Under the pieces are notes generated by a model, which was not told where the DNA came from, searched no databases, and was given only the letters and a program-made list of their open reading frames with translations. This document shows positions 34,428 through 47,496 of a DNA stretch of 64,000 bases, in pieces. A program made the position numbers and the translations under genes. Numbering within the stretch: position 1 is the stretch's first letter; every line of letters starts with the position of its first letter. The DNA comes from Brachypterus glaber (Eukaryota > Arthropoda > Insecta > Coleoptera > Kateretidae), in NCBI GenBank assembly GCA_958510825.1, contig OY294051.1, positions 34,162,393-34,226,392 on the forward strand. Direction: 5' to 3'.

Positions 34428-35805
34428 ACAAAACTGCATAGTATGTATATATTATAAAGTTTAGTTCTGTTGGGAAATAAACTGGTGCTTGTATTAAATC
34501 TTTATGTTTAAAATTATTTAAATCTCCATAAAATCTGCAGATTTTATTTACAGTTAAAATTCGCATAATTTGTAATAAAAATTAAATGGTTCAAACATAA
34601 AATTAAAATGGCTCTTTTACAGTTTTTATGAAGTTTTAACAGATGTAAAAGAAATAAGAATTATGTTTATGAGCCAGAAAATAGGACTATTAAATTTTGT
34701 TAAATCCTGGGCCGTAATTAGGAGGTAAGGGAAACAAAGCCCCTTGGTCTTGTTTTGATCCCACCCTGGCGAGAAATTCAACCCGTAAGTCCTAGGGACC
34801 CGAGCATAAATGATTTTTAAGATGGCGCATGAACTTATTTCTGAATAACCCTGTATATTTACTAATCATGTAAACAGTTTGTTTCTGTAACAAAGATATT
34901 TTTCATGTACGCCTTTCCATCAATATTGATTGGATTTCACTATATTTCTTGGGTTTTGATTTAAGTAATTTTTACCTGGTTTAAAGTAGGGGGTACACTT
35001 AATGTAAAATCAAGTTCTTGTATGTATACCTGTAGATTATACTTGCCCCGATATACCCTATCAAAAAATAATGAAAAGAATTTTACCAAAAACTGTACAT
35101 TTCAACAACTAAAACCCGGGAGTATTAATCAACCCCTATATTCCCGATAAAACTGTTAAAACAAATATTTGGGGATTTTAATTCCCCCAAATTGCAAAGC
35201 CTTCCTGTCTCTCCCCATCAAAAAAGCATTGCAATTCCCCTAAAAAATTGCCGTCCATACACAACCGTTTCTACGTTGTATCCATCTATCGATAGATGCT
35301 CGATCGAGCTGAATTTGGGGATTGAAATGAACAAGGACCTATCTGTGAATCAAAATTTTACAGAATTTGTTCTTAATTTGTGGATTAGGGTGACCCACCA
35401 AATTTTCAAATTGAAAATTTTGGGGGTCTCATCCCTTAAATTTGTTCATTGTGGTAAGAGTATTATCCCTGAATTTTTTTAGAATTTTTGAAAAAAATCT
35501 AGAGGTCGCCCACAGCCATTTTTCGAAAAGATAGGTTTCTTTAGCTTTTTTATTTTTTTTTAAGTCCGAAAGATTTTTTATTTATTTTTTTCTAACACCG
35601 CACGTTATAAAAGGATAGTAAATAGATAACCTCAAAAAAAATCAGAATGTTTTCTTCCAAATAGCCGAGCTGTACCATTTTAAGTTCGAAAATGAGCAAC
35701 ATTGCTTCATTTTAGGCGTAATGACAGGCACGAAAAAATTTTTATTGTCTTATTGTCTTAAAATATTGTGCGTATAGCCCATAGGTCCCCACATATGAAC
35801 TAAAT
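34428..35805. other. No gene seen
   Basis: It holds a possible repeat terminus (GAATAACCCTGTATATT near 34843) and a run CCCCATCAAAAAAGCATTGC within a 96-codon plus-strand frame (35192-35482). That frame shows no recognisable domain. Confidence 0.5.
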
Positions 35806-35935
35806 TTTTAGAAAAATATCGGATAAGCCGGATAACTTGATTAAGGGGTCACTTAAACGGCAGGCTGAAAATCTTTAAATGCCGCTAAACTTGATTCGGT
35901 GGACCTGTAATATTAAAATACCAAGAGAAAATGAT
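35806..35935. repeat. GGATAAGCCGGATAA dispersed repeat, copy 2
   Basis: It matches 17280-17440: ATCGGATAAGCCGGATAACT, TTGATTAAGGGGTCACT, GCCGCTAAACTTGATTCGGT and AATATTAAAATACCAAGAGA. Confidence 0.8.
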
Positions 35936-35937
35936 AT

Positions 35938-36020
35938 TTTGATTTCGTAGGTTTATTACCCTCGGGCCGGAGGCCCTCGGGGTCTAGAGAACCTACTCAT
36001 TCGAAAAATTTAACTTTTCG
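35938..36020. repeat. Palindromic repeat with CCTCGGGCCGGAGG core
   Basis: TTTCGTAGGTTTATTACCCT CGGGCC leads into GAGAACCTACTCATTCGAAA. The sequence of 59850-59975 is its reverse-strand relative (GAGGGTAATAAACCTACGAA). Confidence 0.7.
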
Positions 36021-36063
36021 TTATTAAAGTTTTCCTTCATTTCATTGATGAAAAAAGTATCCA

Positions 36064-36300
36064 ACACGAAACTGCATGGGGATAGGCCCTTGTTCCTTGC
36101 AACTGCTGATCTCTCCTACTCTCTTTTCACTTTCAATGGTCATTGACTCGTTGCTGTGGCCCCCTAGGCCCCCCGCTCCCCCCCTGCGGCACACATCAAC
36201 TGCACCGGCGGACGAGCGCAAGAGACGGAGCATCGCGGCCAAATATAACGGCGCGTTTGCAACGTTGCCGATTTGCCAGACAATCCTGCTGTAACATTTT
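36064..36300. other. GC/CpG-rich island of unknown nature
   Basis: About 240 bp of markedly higher GC (GGCCCCCTAGGCCCCCCGCT, CCCCCTGCGGCACACATC, CACCGGCGGACGAGCGCAAG, CGGAGCATCGCGGCC). All three open frames across it (129 codons minus, 72 and 69 plus) are overlapping and none has a recognisable domain. High GC removes stop codons and explains them. It could be a CpG promoter, a fragment of a GC-rich mobile element, or a processed gene fragment. Confidence 0.4.
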
Positions 36301-37119
36301 AGGTATATCTGAAAAATACTGCTGCCAACCCAACAATAATTTACCTCAGTAAAGAAGAATATCATTTTAAAGGTGAGTTTTGGGCTAAATGAGATTAATA
36401 TGTTTTTGTGTAAAAAAAGTGCAAAATGCACTTAAAAAAAAGTGATACCTTTTGTTTACCTGAACATCAACATAATTATTGATTTAGAATGTCAAATAAA
36501 AATACTGTACAATATTAATTAAATATATTTTTTTAACTACAGGTTCAAATTGCCCGAGAAATTGTAAAGTAACTTGCTTTACAATGTTATTAGTATAAAA
36601 ACCTCAAAAATAGCTTCATAATCTCACTGAAACTTAAGAAACTAGTCATTAACCAAGTTATTAAACATTTTTTTCACTTTAAAACCAACTTATTACAACC
36701 AGATTAAATTTTAACAAAAACAATTCTAGTCGAAAATTTAGGTAAGAAACCTTTGGTCTAAATTTAAAGTTTTAAAGCATTTTTAAGTTATAGTTGTCAC
36801 AATTTTCCCGGTCATACTATAATGTTGGACAGACCTATTATATTTCTTCTTACAATATATCATACCTTTTGTGTATAAACAGAAAAAGAAGCCAAAAAGA
36901 AAACTGCTTGTTTTGCACAGACACATATTTGGTTCTAAAAATGGGGATTCTTTGTAACAGTTGGCAATAGCGTTAATAGCAGTTTAACTGCTGCCTGATG
37001 TTTGTACTAAAGAATCTGTCGGTACCTACCTATACCACTTTAGAAAATCTTGTTTATTTGATATTAAAGTTCTACACATTACAATTTTGATATTTACAAA
37101 ATTAAATATCAGTATGAGA

Positions 37120-37690
37120 AAACCTACCACAATTTTTTTTACAAAATGCCACAATTTATGACACTGTTTGTACGAAAATGCTACTTTTTGGCACTTTTGT
37201 GAAAAAATGCCACTGGGTTATCACCAAGTGCCAAAAAATGCCAAAAAATTAATCCTAAGTTGTAAAACAACCCGGTTTCTTCTCCAATATAACCAAAACC
37301 TGAAAAAGCATTTTATGACATTTTACGTAAAATAAAACTTTTTGTACAAAAATGCCTCTTTGGCATTTTTGTGAACAAAATGCCACTAAGTTGCCACCAC
37401 ATGAGATAAAATTAATAAAAAATACCTCTAAAGTTATAAAACAATACCACAGCGGTTTCTCCTTTAATATAACCAAAACCCTAAAAAGCATTTTATGACG
37501 TTTCAAGTAAAAAAACTTTTTGTACAAAAATTAGTATTTTGTGCACAAAATGCCACTGCCGCCACTAAATGCGTCAAATTTTCAAATGCCTCTTAAGTTG
37601 TACAGCAAATACCAGGGCGGTTTCTCCTCCAATATAACCAAAACCCTAGAAAGCATTTTATGACGTTTTATTGAAAAAAAAAACACTTTA
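37120..37690. repeat. Tandem array of ~165-bp units
   Basis: Three units start near 37257, 37432 and 37594. Each reads AAGTTGTA(A/C)A(A/G)CAA, CGGTTTCTTCTCCAATATAA CCAAAACC, AAAGCATTTTATGAC and, in the first two, TTTTTGTACAAAAAT and ACAAAATGCCACT. The third is cut short, and looser copies of ACAAAATGCCAC lie at 37139-37215. The minus-strand frames here repeat the peptide KRHKMLFRVLVIL because of the array and are not a gene. Confidence 0.82.
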
Positions 37691-38431
37691 TCGCAAAAAA
37701 AAACTTTTATGTACGATCTCAAGAACGCTTTAGGTTTAAGAAAATGCGTGTGCAAAGAGTCTTTTGTCAAAGACGTTAAGAAGTTTGTTTTAGCCTTAAA
37801 TTAGATTAAACCATATAATAATTGTGTTTTTATCAGAACTTTATTTTATTAAATTTGCAGCACTAAATTTTTAATTAAGTTTAATTTAAAAAATGCCACC
37901 GTATAAACGTTTATCCAATTTCGATTGATATTATCGATAAAAATATAATTTGCACTTAATCTAAAACCTTTAAAGATATAATTGCCCCAATAATTGCCCA
38001 AGTTATTACCTCCCATTATTTTAATTGAACTGATATTTGTAAAGCTGGTTTTAAAAACTCGGTGGTATTGAATGGTGCTTTGGTATCCTTTGCCATAAAC
38101 TATGTACGAAAAAATCATGAAAAAAAAAATGGAAAATATTAAAAAAGTTTAAAAATATATTTTAAAACAGCTTAAAGTGAAACTTCAAAACAGGCAAAGC
38201 ACAGTTAAAGAGAAAAAGCAAGTGTCTAGTATTAGTTGGTCATTTCACTGTTTTAATTTTTAGTTTAATTTTTTTAGTTTTAACTGCGGGGTAAGTGTAA
38301 CTACTTGACATCAACACAATTTTTTTTAATTCTTTTCTAAAAACGTTCTTGTTTATTATTCGTAATTTTGATCAATATTTTTGAAAAAATATTATGAAAA
38401 TTTTTTGGGAGAACAATATTGGTAATTTTTA

Positions 38432-38797
38432 ATAATAATAATAATAAACCTTTATTCCAGCCCAGAGGGCCATATACAAAAAATACAAAACATACAAAAT
38501 ATCTACAAGAAAATTAATAATTAGCCAATATGCAAAAGTTCAAAAGAACTACCGTCCCCCCATTAAAACTCTACTCCAGGTTTGCCATAGATTGGAACGC
38601 CATAGAATGTCACTCCTCAGCAGAGCCACGATAAAGAGGTTGGAAGATTTATACAGCCGATCGCGGAACCCAAAACCCCGAAATCTACGAATAGCTAGGA
38701 AGTCATTAACATGAGCCGTAGCAAACATTTCACTAGCACTAGAAAATCTCAAAATGTTATTTAAGAGTCTAAACGCATTATTATAGCACACGCGCAT
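38432..38797 (-). pseudogene. LINE 3' end with RT C-terminal fragment and (TTA)n tail
   Basis: On the minus strand an 82-codon frame (38797-38549) begins MRVCYNNAFRLLNNILRFSS ASEMFA and continues with NDFLAIRRFRGF. This is the C-terminal 'RV-YNNAFR-L-GLPR-CSAS-MF' segment that follows the RT domain in several LINE clades. Downstream on the same strand come GGCCCTCTGGGCTGGAATAA AGG and a TTATTATTATTATT tail (38452-38432), a typical LINE 3' end with a microsatellite tail. It is strongly 5'-truncated. Clade (CR1/L2/RTE-like) not determined. Confidence 0.78.
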
Positions 38798-39123
38798 CTT
38801 ATTTCACCATTATTCGCGGTTTACGAATTAGTTCAACATAAACAATTTTTATCAATATGCCAAGTATAAAAAATGAATTTATAAATATTTATACTGATAA
38901 CACTCGATAATCAAATTTTAAATTAGGCAAATACGTCTATTTGTTATATTTCAATAGCTTTAAATATTTAAATTATATTCTTTTAGTCAACAAAAAACAA
39001 TATTTCATTTAAAAGTTACACTCGCCTATGTAAATTTTTAAAAACTGACTACTTTTCGTTAATTTAACTTCAAGTTGTATTAATTGTGGAGATTGCTTGT
39101 AAAATAACTTTAAACTACGATAT

Positions 39124-39410
39124 ACAGGGTTATTTTTTTAAATGGTACATTCCCCGTAACTTTTGAATGAAATGAGATACAAACTTTAAATTTTGAATAT
39201 GTAAATCACACAATAAAAATTATCATTTGCCATATTCTTCAATTTTTTATTGGGTAAGGCGGCGCCAGGGGGGCAGTGGAGAACAATATTTTAAATGACA
39301 CTTTAGGTCTTATGATACTTCATTTAAAAGAGCATATTCCAAATATAAAGTTTATACCTCATCCCGTTCAAAAGTTAGGGTGGGTGTACCATTTAAAAGA
39401 ATAATCCTGT
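39124..39410. mobile_element. 287-bp MITE with ACAGGGTTATT ends
   Basis: The left end ACAGGGTTATTTTTTTAAAT GGTAC and the right end GTACCATTTAAAAGAATAAT CCTGT are inverted repeats. They continue into CCGTAACTTTTGAATGAAAT GAG and CTCATCCCGTTCAAAAGTTA. TA at both borders suggests a TA target duplication. The centre is GGCGGCGCCAGGGGGGC. Confidence 0.85.
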
Positions 39411-39589
39411 ATATTTAACTTTACACCACGATATAGATTAAAATATATTTTAAGAACGCTGTGACACAGAGACTTGAAATTTTGACCGAAAGTTTCACAT
39501 AAGTATTTCCTACCTTAAAATACGGAAATTTCCCAATTCCAAAGAAAACTTTACCTCTGACAGAAAAGTTCCTCACCTCTCTGAAAAAC

Positions 39590-39795
39590 TGAAAAAATTC
39601 TCAACTGAACTCCAGTTTTCCCCTGACGAAATGTACTCACCAATGTCCCAATTGTACCCCTTAATTTACCAACTATTCTACCAAATTTCCGAAATCTGCC
39701 ACACGATTTTGTCAATTGAACAGTGGATTTTCTCAACTGGAGCGTGGTTGCGGGGGCACGCGCCCCCCCTATCCCTATGGGAGCACCCCTGGCTA
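39590..39795. repeat. Dispersed repeat CCCAATTGTACCCCTTAATT, copy 1
   Basis: Shares TCCCAATTGTACCCCT, CCAACTATTCTACC, ATTTCCGAAATCT, AATTTTGTCAA and GAGCGTGGTTG with 59290-59450. It ends in CCTATGGGAGCACCCCTGG. Confidence 0.7.
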
Positions 39796-41000
39796 TAAAT
39801 ACGTAATTTTGCATTGTTTAAACTCAATATAATTTAGTTATTAATAAGCATTGAGTTATTCTGTAATTAAAAAAAAAAAATCCTTAATTATTAAGGTCAA
39901 AATTACTGATTTCTGCTTGATTGTGGAATTTTCTGATCAAGGCGTCTAGCAGAGATCAGCAATCACGCGAAAGCAGAAATCACATTTTGCGCTAGTAATA
40001 CAAACTCAATTTTTTCTACGATCTAAAATAAATAAATAAATTTCAGACAGTAAGTTACCTTACAAGGTCGCAGCACATGAGTACAATTTTCTGAAAATCT
40101 GTTGGTGTAAAAGTTAAATCCTAATCACAGTAACTCTCCATAATTCCTTCGTAACAACAAATATATAGCACACAAATATTTAGCACACGAAATTAAGATT
40201 TGATTCAAAATAAATAATAATTACATATTAAAAAAATGGTGGACCAACGCGCGAAAAAATCACTTTTCTGCTTGCTGTCATGGTAACGAGCAGAAAAGTA
40301 AAATACTAAGAAATAGGTTTTTTGAAGTCGGCAAACTTCATTTGTTTTTATAGATTAGTCAACTTTTCTATTAGATCGTAGAAAAAATAGTTTTTCGATT
40401 AACTCGAAATTTTTGAATTTTTTTAATTATTTTACCAATTTAGAACGGCTACAGAGTACAGAAATTCTGTCACATGATGTCGGTTCATCTATTCCACAGC
40501 TTTAAAATAAGAAATGTAAAAAAAATTGTGAAATTTTCTACATTGTTTTAACAAAAAAGTCTACAAAAGAGAGATTTTGATGAAAACCGACATTTTACTA
40601 CTTAACATCTGATATTTAACTATTTAGGAAAAGATTGCAGTGTTTTGATAAGTCCATGTGTAGGAGTCAATAGATAGCTAATAAATCCTTACTGAATGAG
40701 AAAGTTAGTTTACTGCAAAAGGCTAAAAAGTACCATTATAGTCGCGTGCAACTGAATTGTTTCATGCTAAAAGGGCATTAATACGTGTGATTAAGATCTT
40801 AAAAAATTAAAATATTATTCATAAGGTTGGTTTACCCAATAATTAACACTAAACTAACTAAGAAGTTAACCAATAAATTGAAATGTGAGAAATAAATCTG
40901 TCATTTTATTGGTTAAAATCTCGAGACTTATACATTTTGTCAGTCAAATTGTGGTTAGCTTTTTTTACATATTTTTGTTTAGAAAATGTTTGATTAATAA

Positions 41001-41440
41001 CACAGCCACACAAAAAGAAAAAAGGTTAGGAGACCATTGTATTCCTATGTATTTTGAGGCGCTGAATCCGAATTTGAGGTCGAAATAGCACCTCATCCGA
41101 TTAGTTTTGGATAACCTCAAAAAACATTATTTTCGAGTATGACACGTAGTCACACAAAAAAAAGTCAAGATTTTTTTCGAAGACCATTGTATTTATATGT
41201 ATATTGAGGCGCTGAATCCAAATTTGAGGTGAAAATAGCACCTCATCCGATTAGTTTTGGAAATAACCTCAAAAAAGGTTATTTTCGAGTAAATTTCGGG
41301 AATGTTTTTCGATGTTATGTCCAAAACTAATCGGATAAATTGCTATTTTAACCTCAAATTTGGATTTAGCGCCTCAAAATACATAGGAATAAAGTGGTCT
41401 TCGAAAAAAATCCTGACTTTTTTCTTTTTGTGTGGCTGTG
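41001..41440. mobile_element. PIF/Harbinger-like MITE, CACAGCCACAC ends
   Basis: The left end CACAGCCACACAAAAAGAAA AAAG and the right end CTTTTTTCTTTTTGTGTGGC TGTG are inverted repeats. TAA flanks both sides (40998-41000, 41441-41443); a 3-bp TAA/TTA target duplication is typical of PIF/Harbinger. Inside, the block CCGATTAGTTTTGG ATAACCTC occurs twice directly and once inverted, so one arm is duplicated. The second copy is 20871-21119. Confidence 0.8.
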
Positions 41441-42124
41441 TAATTTAAGATAAGTCTGAGAAAAACTAGAAGAATTTTATCATAAATATTTAAGTCGGAA
41501 ATATTTGCAAAAATTTCCAAAAATTGCAGCTAACCGTAGTTTAGGTGACTAAATTCATAAAACGAAGGACAAACTTTCCTATATAGTCAACTATATATAG
41601 TTAATTTGCAGAAAAATATAAAAAATATAACAAACGAAAGAATAACTATTATATATTATCTTAAAAAAATATAAAAACAATTTTTATAGAATATCTTATA
41701 CATAATGCCAGTTTGTAAAAAATGCCAATTCATTGTAATGACGTCCTTTTTATATGGAGCGATTCAATTATTGCATGTTTCTAATTGTATTATCAAACAA
41801 CTTGATTTAAAGCTGCAAAATAAAAAAAAAACACACTAGAAAGTTGTATCAGTTATAAAAAGGTTCTCAAGGGACTGTCGGAAATTGGTTGTCTATAACA
41901 CCTTAAAGTTTATGGCTTGTAGGTATTGCAAGTCCATGGACTTTTCTTATTAAAATTAAACCAAGCTACAAACTTATATAAGAACTAATATTATTAAATA
42001 ATTAATAACATTAGTCAACATCAATAATTATAACATTAGTCAACATCAATAATTATAATTATTAGAAAAAAAAAGATTTATTTAATTGTGAACCGATGAT
42101 TCTGTTTACTGTTTTGATGCTTAA

Positions 42125-42410
42125 AATTTGGTGCCACTAAAAATGTTACTTTTTAAAAGGTTTTTTAATATTAAATTTAGGTGTTTTGGTGAAGAATACT
42201 TTTTTGCTTAGTTTTAAAAGAAGAATCGCCCTGCAGCATTAAAATTTTATTGGTGCTTTTTTGTTTCCCATTCAATATGTCCATCTTCGAAGGACCGCAG
42301 CCCCCTAGGGATCATTTCCAGACCAACTTTTATAGAAACTTTTTTCATATTTTTCATATTTTTTTTTTAATTTCTCAAACTTATTTCTGAATAACCCTGT
42401 ATATAGGAAA
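42125..42410. repeat. CCCTGTATA-ended dispersed repeat, fragment 2
   Basis: Collinear with 26918-27220: GGTGCCACTAAAAATGTTAC, GTTTTGGTGAAGAATACTTT, CGCCCTGCAGCATTAAAATT. It ends in GAATAACCCTGTATATA. Confidence 0.75.
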
Positions 42411-43842
42411 CTAAGTTTTATTTTTATTATTTAGTTTTTACTAACCAATTTGTAGACGCTAATATTATTTTATCATCCTGTATAGTATACAGTTGCTAAC
42501 CAATTTAATTTCACTTTAAAAATCCTAATTTTCTAGAGATTTCCGAGAGGTTTTCCAACTCGACTGCACAATTAAAGTCTAAACTACACAAGTCTGGACC
42601 ATTTCAAAGAGGATTTTAAGGGTTAAAATTTGAAACAAAACAGATTAACTCAAATGGTTTAACTTAAAATGGTTGCTTTTGTCTTGAAACAAAGAAATAA
42701 TGGTTTATTTAAACCAAAAAGCTTGTCTTTACTTAAAACTTACAAGAGTTGGTTTTTCTTTTTTCTTCCACTAGAAAAATAATAGACCAGTGTAATTTAG
42801 GCAAAGAAAAAACAAAAAGTAGAATGAACTGATCAATAAATAACTAAAAGCTTATTTCCAACTAGCTTAATACTGAAAAATCATGATTTTAAAAGCATTT
42901 TAGTTATTGTATTTTAGTCATATTTCTTCGCTATGAACACTTTATATCTATTTTAGACTTATCCCGTAGAATTAATCAATATAAAGCTTCGATATAAAAA
43001 GTTTTATGATACTTTTCGAGACTCCATAAAAAGATTTACGTCAAAATTAACAGAGTATCAATTTTAACGGTGGGCATATAGTTTTCAAGTGGTTTTGTTG
43101 CAACAGACATGTCAGCAACCTTGTAAAATTTATCACTAGGAAAAAAGCTTAAAGAACGAGCATTAGCCCTGGATCCTGACACTTATTTTGTGTATACACA
43201 AATGCAACTCTGGGGTTTCAAAAACCCCAATAAAAAATAATTAATAACAATTGAGAAACATGTCTTTTTACTTTTTGTTTTGTTCAAACTTCTTTCTGGA
43301 TGTATTTTAAAAGGATTTATTAAAATATATGTATATCACCAACAATATTTACGTTTTGCTCAAGGTTCTTCTGAATCAATCCAACACCTGCTCACTCTAA
43401 TAGAAGCGGTAGTGGGGTTTTTGAGACCCCACAGTCGCGTTCCAGGGTTAGAGCTACTTTTCATTCAACTAAGAACTAAGTTTATAGTACTTTTGACGTT
43501 CCTTTTAAAATTCTTGTGCCCAACTCTACTAAATACTGCTTTCCTCGTCTCAGTACCTTTCGGACATTCAGTTTAAGCCAGAAAACCGAGCGGAGAAGTT
43601 GGTACGTTGCACAGTGATTTTTCATGTGCTCATTTAATGTTTGAAGGCGTAAAAAATACGCCGTGTCTGTTAGTACGCAATAATAAAAACAATAGGGTTT
43701 ATCCATTGCAAAAAATATATTTATTTTAAAATTTTATGCTTATGACGTTTATTTATGATTAAGTTTTTAATTTTATCTTCTAAATGTTCTTTTTTCTTTC
43801 TTCTACCAAGTTATTTAAATAAATTATTAAAAAGTTCGTTGT
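42411..43842. other. No gene recognised
   Basis: A less AT-rich stretch at 43340-43680 has overlapping frames on both strands (98 codons plus, 74 minus). None has a recognisable domain. Two small palindromes, GGGGTTTCAAAAACCCC at 43211 and GTGGGGTTTTTGAGACCCCAC at 43413, share the same stem. Confidence 0.45.
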
Positions 43843-43990
43843 TTAAAGCCTACTCAGAAGCTTGAATAAGAGCATAAAACATAAGAATGCGATGCCGTGA
43901 TTACAAGATACATGGCGACACATCAGGCCTATCACGACATCGCATTGTTATGTACTATGTTGTTATGTGAGCCTGTGGATATGCCCTTAC
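43843..43990. mobile_element. MITE with GGCTCGCATAAC-like ends, copy 3
   Basis: GATGCCGTGATTACAAGATA CATGGCGACACATCA is the complement of the core of copy 1. The right end is GTTATGTGAGCCTGTGGATA. The orientation is opposite to copies 1 and 2. Confidence 0.75.
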
Positions 43991-46900
43991 ATGCAAAATC
44001 CATCCGTCCATCACCTAACATTAGAAATATTTGGACTTTTTATAAAGTTGGGTAGCGATTACTCCTTTCAACGCTAACTAAATCTTAGGTTAGATCATCT
44101 TCTAAGAAAACCTAACTTCAATCTCAGCATATTTTCTATTTGTGATTTATGTTCAACAAAACAATGAAACATTTCCCCTATTAAGGATATTTCTAGCAAT
44201 TTATAAAAAAAATATTCAAGCAAATTTATAGTATTTTTTTTGGAATTTTGAAGTCAGCAAAACAAAGCAGAAATAATCATATTTGTCGCACACCCTGTAT
44301 AATTGGTTCTTTTCATTTTATTTCAAACCATGAAAATTTCTCGTTTTAATACCAGAATATACAAAACTGCGAACATAAGGTATTTTTTGGGAAATAAGGT
44401 CAAGAAATTTATCATGCCAAATAAATTAAAATTCCAAAGGCTCAAGGTCACATATTAAGATGCAAAATTTTACAGATTTGAATAAAATTAATATACTATC
44501 TGTAGTTGACATGCGTATATTATACTATTATTTCTTTCCCTTTTTGTCTTTACTAAAAAAAAATAGAACAAATTAAAAAAGTTTCTTTTTTCAAAAAACG
44601 AAAAAAATATTTTTTATCCCATTTAACTCAGATTTTTACCATCCCAGTCTAGAACGTTTAATTTGAAATCTTTAGCATAAAGCGTTCGCGAGTTATCGGG
44701 ATTACATACCCACAGACAGATAGACTTACGAACAGATAGTCTGGCGGAATTTTATTAAAAAAAAGTCCACCATAATTTTTTTCGTGATACATTTTTTTAT
44801 ACTGAAAAACGAAAAAAAGAAAACACAATTGATTTATTTTCTAGAAATGAATAGTAATAACAATTACACATAATAACAAGTTCTTTGCCCTTTTGCTGAT
44901 AAAGAAATGTGTACCTACTAACTCCAGAAAAGAGCCTACTTTATTGCTATAGAATTATATAATACAAAAATTACTCCATAGCATAAAAAGTCCATGATTT
45001 TTAAAATAAACTTCAATTAATTAACATATTTTTATTTGGCACACAAACATTTTAAGTAAAATTTTAATTTTCAATCATTTTTTAAGTAACAAAAATAAAA
45101 TAAAAACTATCAAAAACTAAAAATCTTGCCATTTTTATTGATATTTCAGAAAAACGATCAGGTTTTTATATAAAAAAAAATAATTAAAATTTTATCTTTT
45201 TAATCAAGTTTGAATAAAATTTTACTGCAACGTAAAACATTGATGTCCTTTTTTAAAATCAGCAAACTTGAAAGTATTAAAATCTTAAAAAAATATCTTC
45301 AAATGTGTTAATGTGGATGTTTTTAAAATGATTTTCTAAAGCTGTAAACTGCAGGGACCCTAAATGAATTACATTAGGGTTTGAGTCACAAATCTGGTAA
45401 TTTTCACATGGTTAAGACTTTTTTTTTTATAAATTAGCATTATTGATACTAAAGAATGACATTTATTATTATTATTATTATTATATTATTATTATTATTA
45501 TTATATATTTAGGCAACTTTTGATGCATATAACTTATTTTCGAAATGTTGTCGCTTGGTTCCTTTTTGCATATTAACGTCTAATCAATTTTTCTTCATTG
45601 TTAACACATGCCTTTTTAACCTCAAACTCAGAGCGTGTCTCAACTCTTTTGTATGGGGTTTAATGCCAGATAATTGAGACTCTAGTTAACTGTATTCAAA
45701 AAAATAAGGTCCTTCTTGGGCCTTAATACCAATATTTTTAAAAAAACAGGACAGTAACAATCCTTATGAAGTATTTATTAAGTCTCGTTATCGTAAAACA
45801 CGTATTTCCTGAGAGTCTAACTTATAAACGGGGTCAGTACTACAAAACTACATTGACTTACACTTGTGTACGTACTGTACTATACGTAGGACTATTTCAC
45901 AAACAATATATAGGCCAATCAAAACCTTGCATTTTTAGTTTCTTGACCAATCAGATCAAAATTAATCTGATAATTTTTGCACAAGTGCAATTATAATTTG
46001 GTTACTATGGAAACAAGAAACTGACAGTTACTGACATCTTAATAAATGTAATATTTTTAAAAAATGTGTTTTTAATTTGTGAAGTTTACCTTTAGTTGAT
46101 TTATTTTTATTGATAAGCAATATAAATACTTATTTTATTGCCAAAACATCCTAGGTATTAACCCCAATTAATTTCAGATAATATATTTTATGTACTTTCC
46201 ATCTTAAAAGCTTTAAATCACTGATATTCGTAAATTTTAATTTATTTAATTGAATTTAAGTATTAAAAACAGGCCACTCAAAACTAATTTAAACACTTAT
46301 TTATTAAAAATATATTTACAGTAAAGAAGTAAATAATTTACTTCTTTTAAATGACGGAAATGAAAACATCAAATGACTGCGCTGGTACCAGTACAGCGTT
46401 GCCAAACTTTATCAGAAACCGTTGGCAAATTGTTTTTTTTTACGGGTGGAAAGACCCTTTATTTTATTTTAAGCGCGGCAAATTTGAGACTTAAATTTTT
46501 AATTATAGTTGTAAAGTAATATTGTTCTTAAATTTTTAATTCCAATATGAAACAATATTAATATGGTAAAATTATATACGTCCTTATTTTGTTTGCGAAA
46601 TAGTCTTTCAAAATACCATTCGTGCATTTTGCTTAAGGAAATTGTTTTCGTGCACTTTTCGTTTGGACTTTTAAGGTTTATATAAATACCAACAGATTTA
46701 TTTTGACTCCAAAAACTACAGGAAAGTCTGTGGTTACACGTCGCCACTTAAAGTACTGTATTTTTTTAATATTTTTGACTTTCCCTCGTATATGTAAGTT
46801 ATGTCAGGTCCACTAATGGTAGAACCACGTCGATCGATCGGTTTAAGCATCTCATGATTTCTTGGTAGAAAAGCTGAAAAAAAAACGAAGATGTCGTTAT

Positions 46901-47496
46901 CAAGATCCTATTCCATAATAAACGTTCGGAAAACATGAAATTACCCATACAGGGTAATGCAGAAAAAACGATTACAAATATAAAGGGTTTATACTACATA
47001 AAAATGAAAAGAATTCTGATGAATATAGGTTCAAAAATATCTCCTAAAGGAACTAAGGTCACAATTATATTTTCATGTAATTTCTTAAAAACTGTGTAGG
47101 CAAATTTTTGCATTTAATTTGCAATATATCAAATAAATGTGATTTAAAAATTAAAAAGTTATCACAATTTTAGAAAATGAGTTGTTTTTTACTTTTTTCT
47201 TCATCAAAGTTTGATTTTTTTGAGGTATGTAACCTTCCTTTACGAGCTAATTTTAGATCCTATTTTTCTAGGAGTTTTTCCCTCATGAAATTTTTATCCC
47301 CACTTTTGAATAGTGCTGTAGAGGAACGGCCAATTGCAATTTTATAGGCGTAAGAAATATTATTAGGTTTCTAAAATTACTTCATCCTTAACATCTGTGG
47401 ACGATTTTCGCGTTAATAGACTCGTTAGCAGTTCTTGAAAATTCTGGGGTGCGGCATTAGGGTGTTTTACAGTGTATCCAAGCTCAAAACAAACCC
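43991..47496. other. No gene seen; minor repeats
   Basis: It contains a repeat end (CACACCCTGTATAATT near 44290), a GACAGATAGAC core (44704), a (TTA)n microsatellite (45467-45510) and a short palindrome GTAAAGAAGTAAATAATTTA CTTC (46321). Frames of 76 and 82 codons show no domain. Confidence 0.5.

Noticed and set aside
36042..36431. 129-codon minus-strand frame
   Set aside because: It spans a GC-rich island where stop codons are rare; the N-terminal half is AT-derived F/I/K-rich sequence and no domain is seen.
37849..38118. 89-codon minus-strand frame containing GGNNLGNYWGNYIF
   Set aside because: No recognised family, no signal peptide and no splice context; length is within chance for this composition.
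43280..43706. Overlapping frames of 98 (plus) and 74 (minus) codons
   Set aside because: They lie in a locally less AT-rich stretch, show no domain, and overlap on opposite strands.
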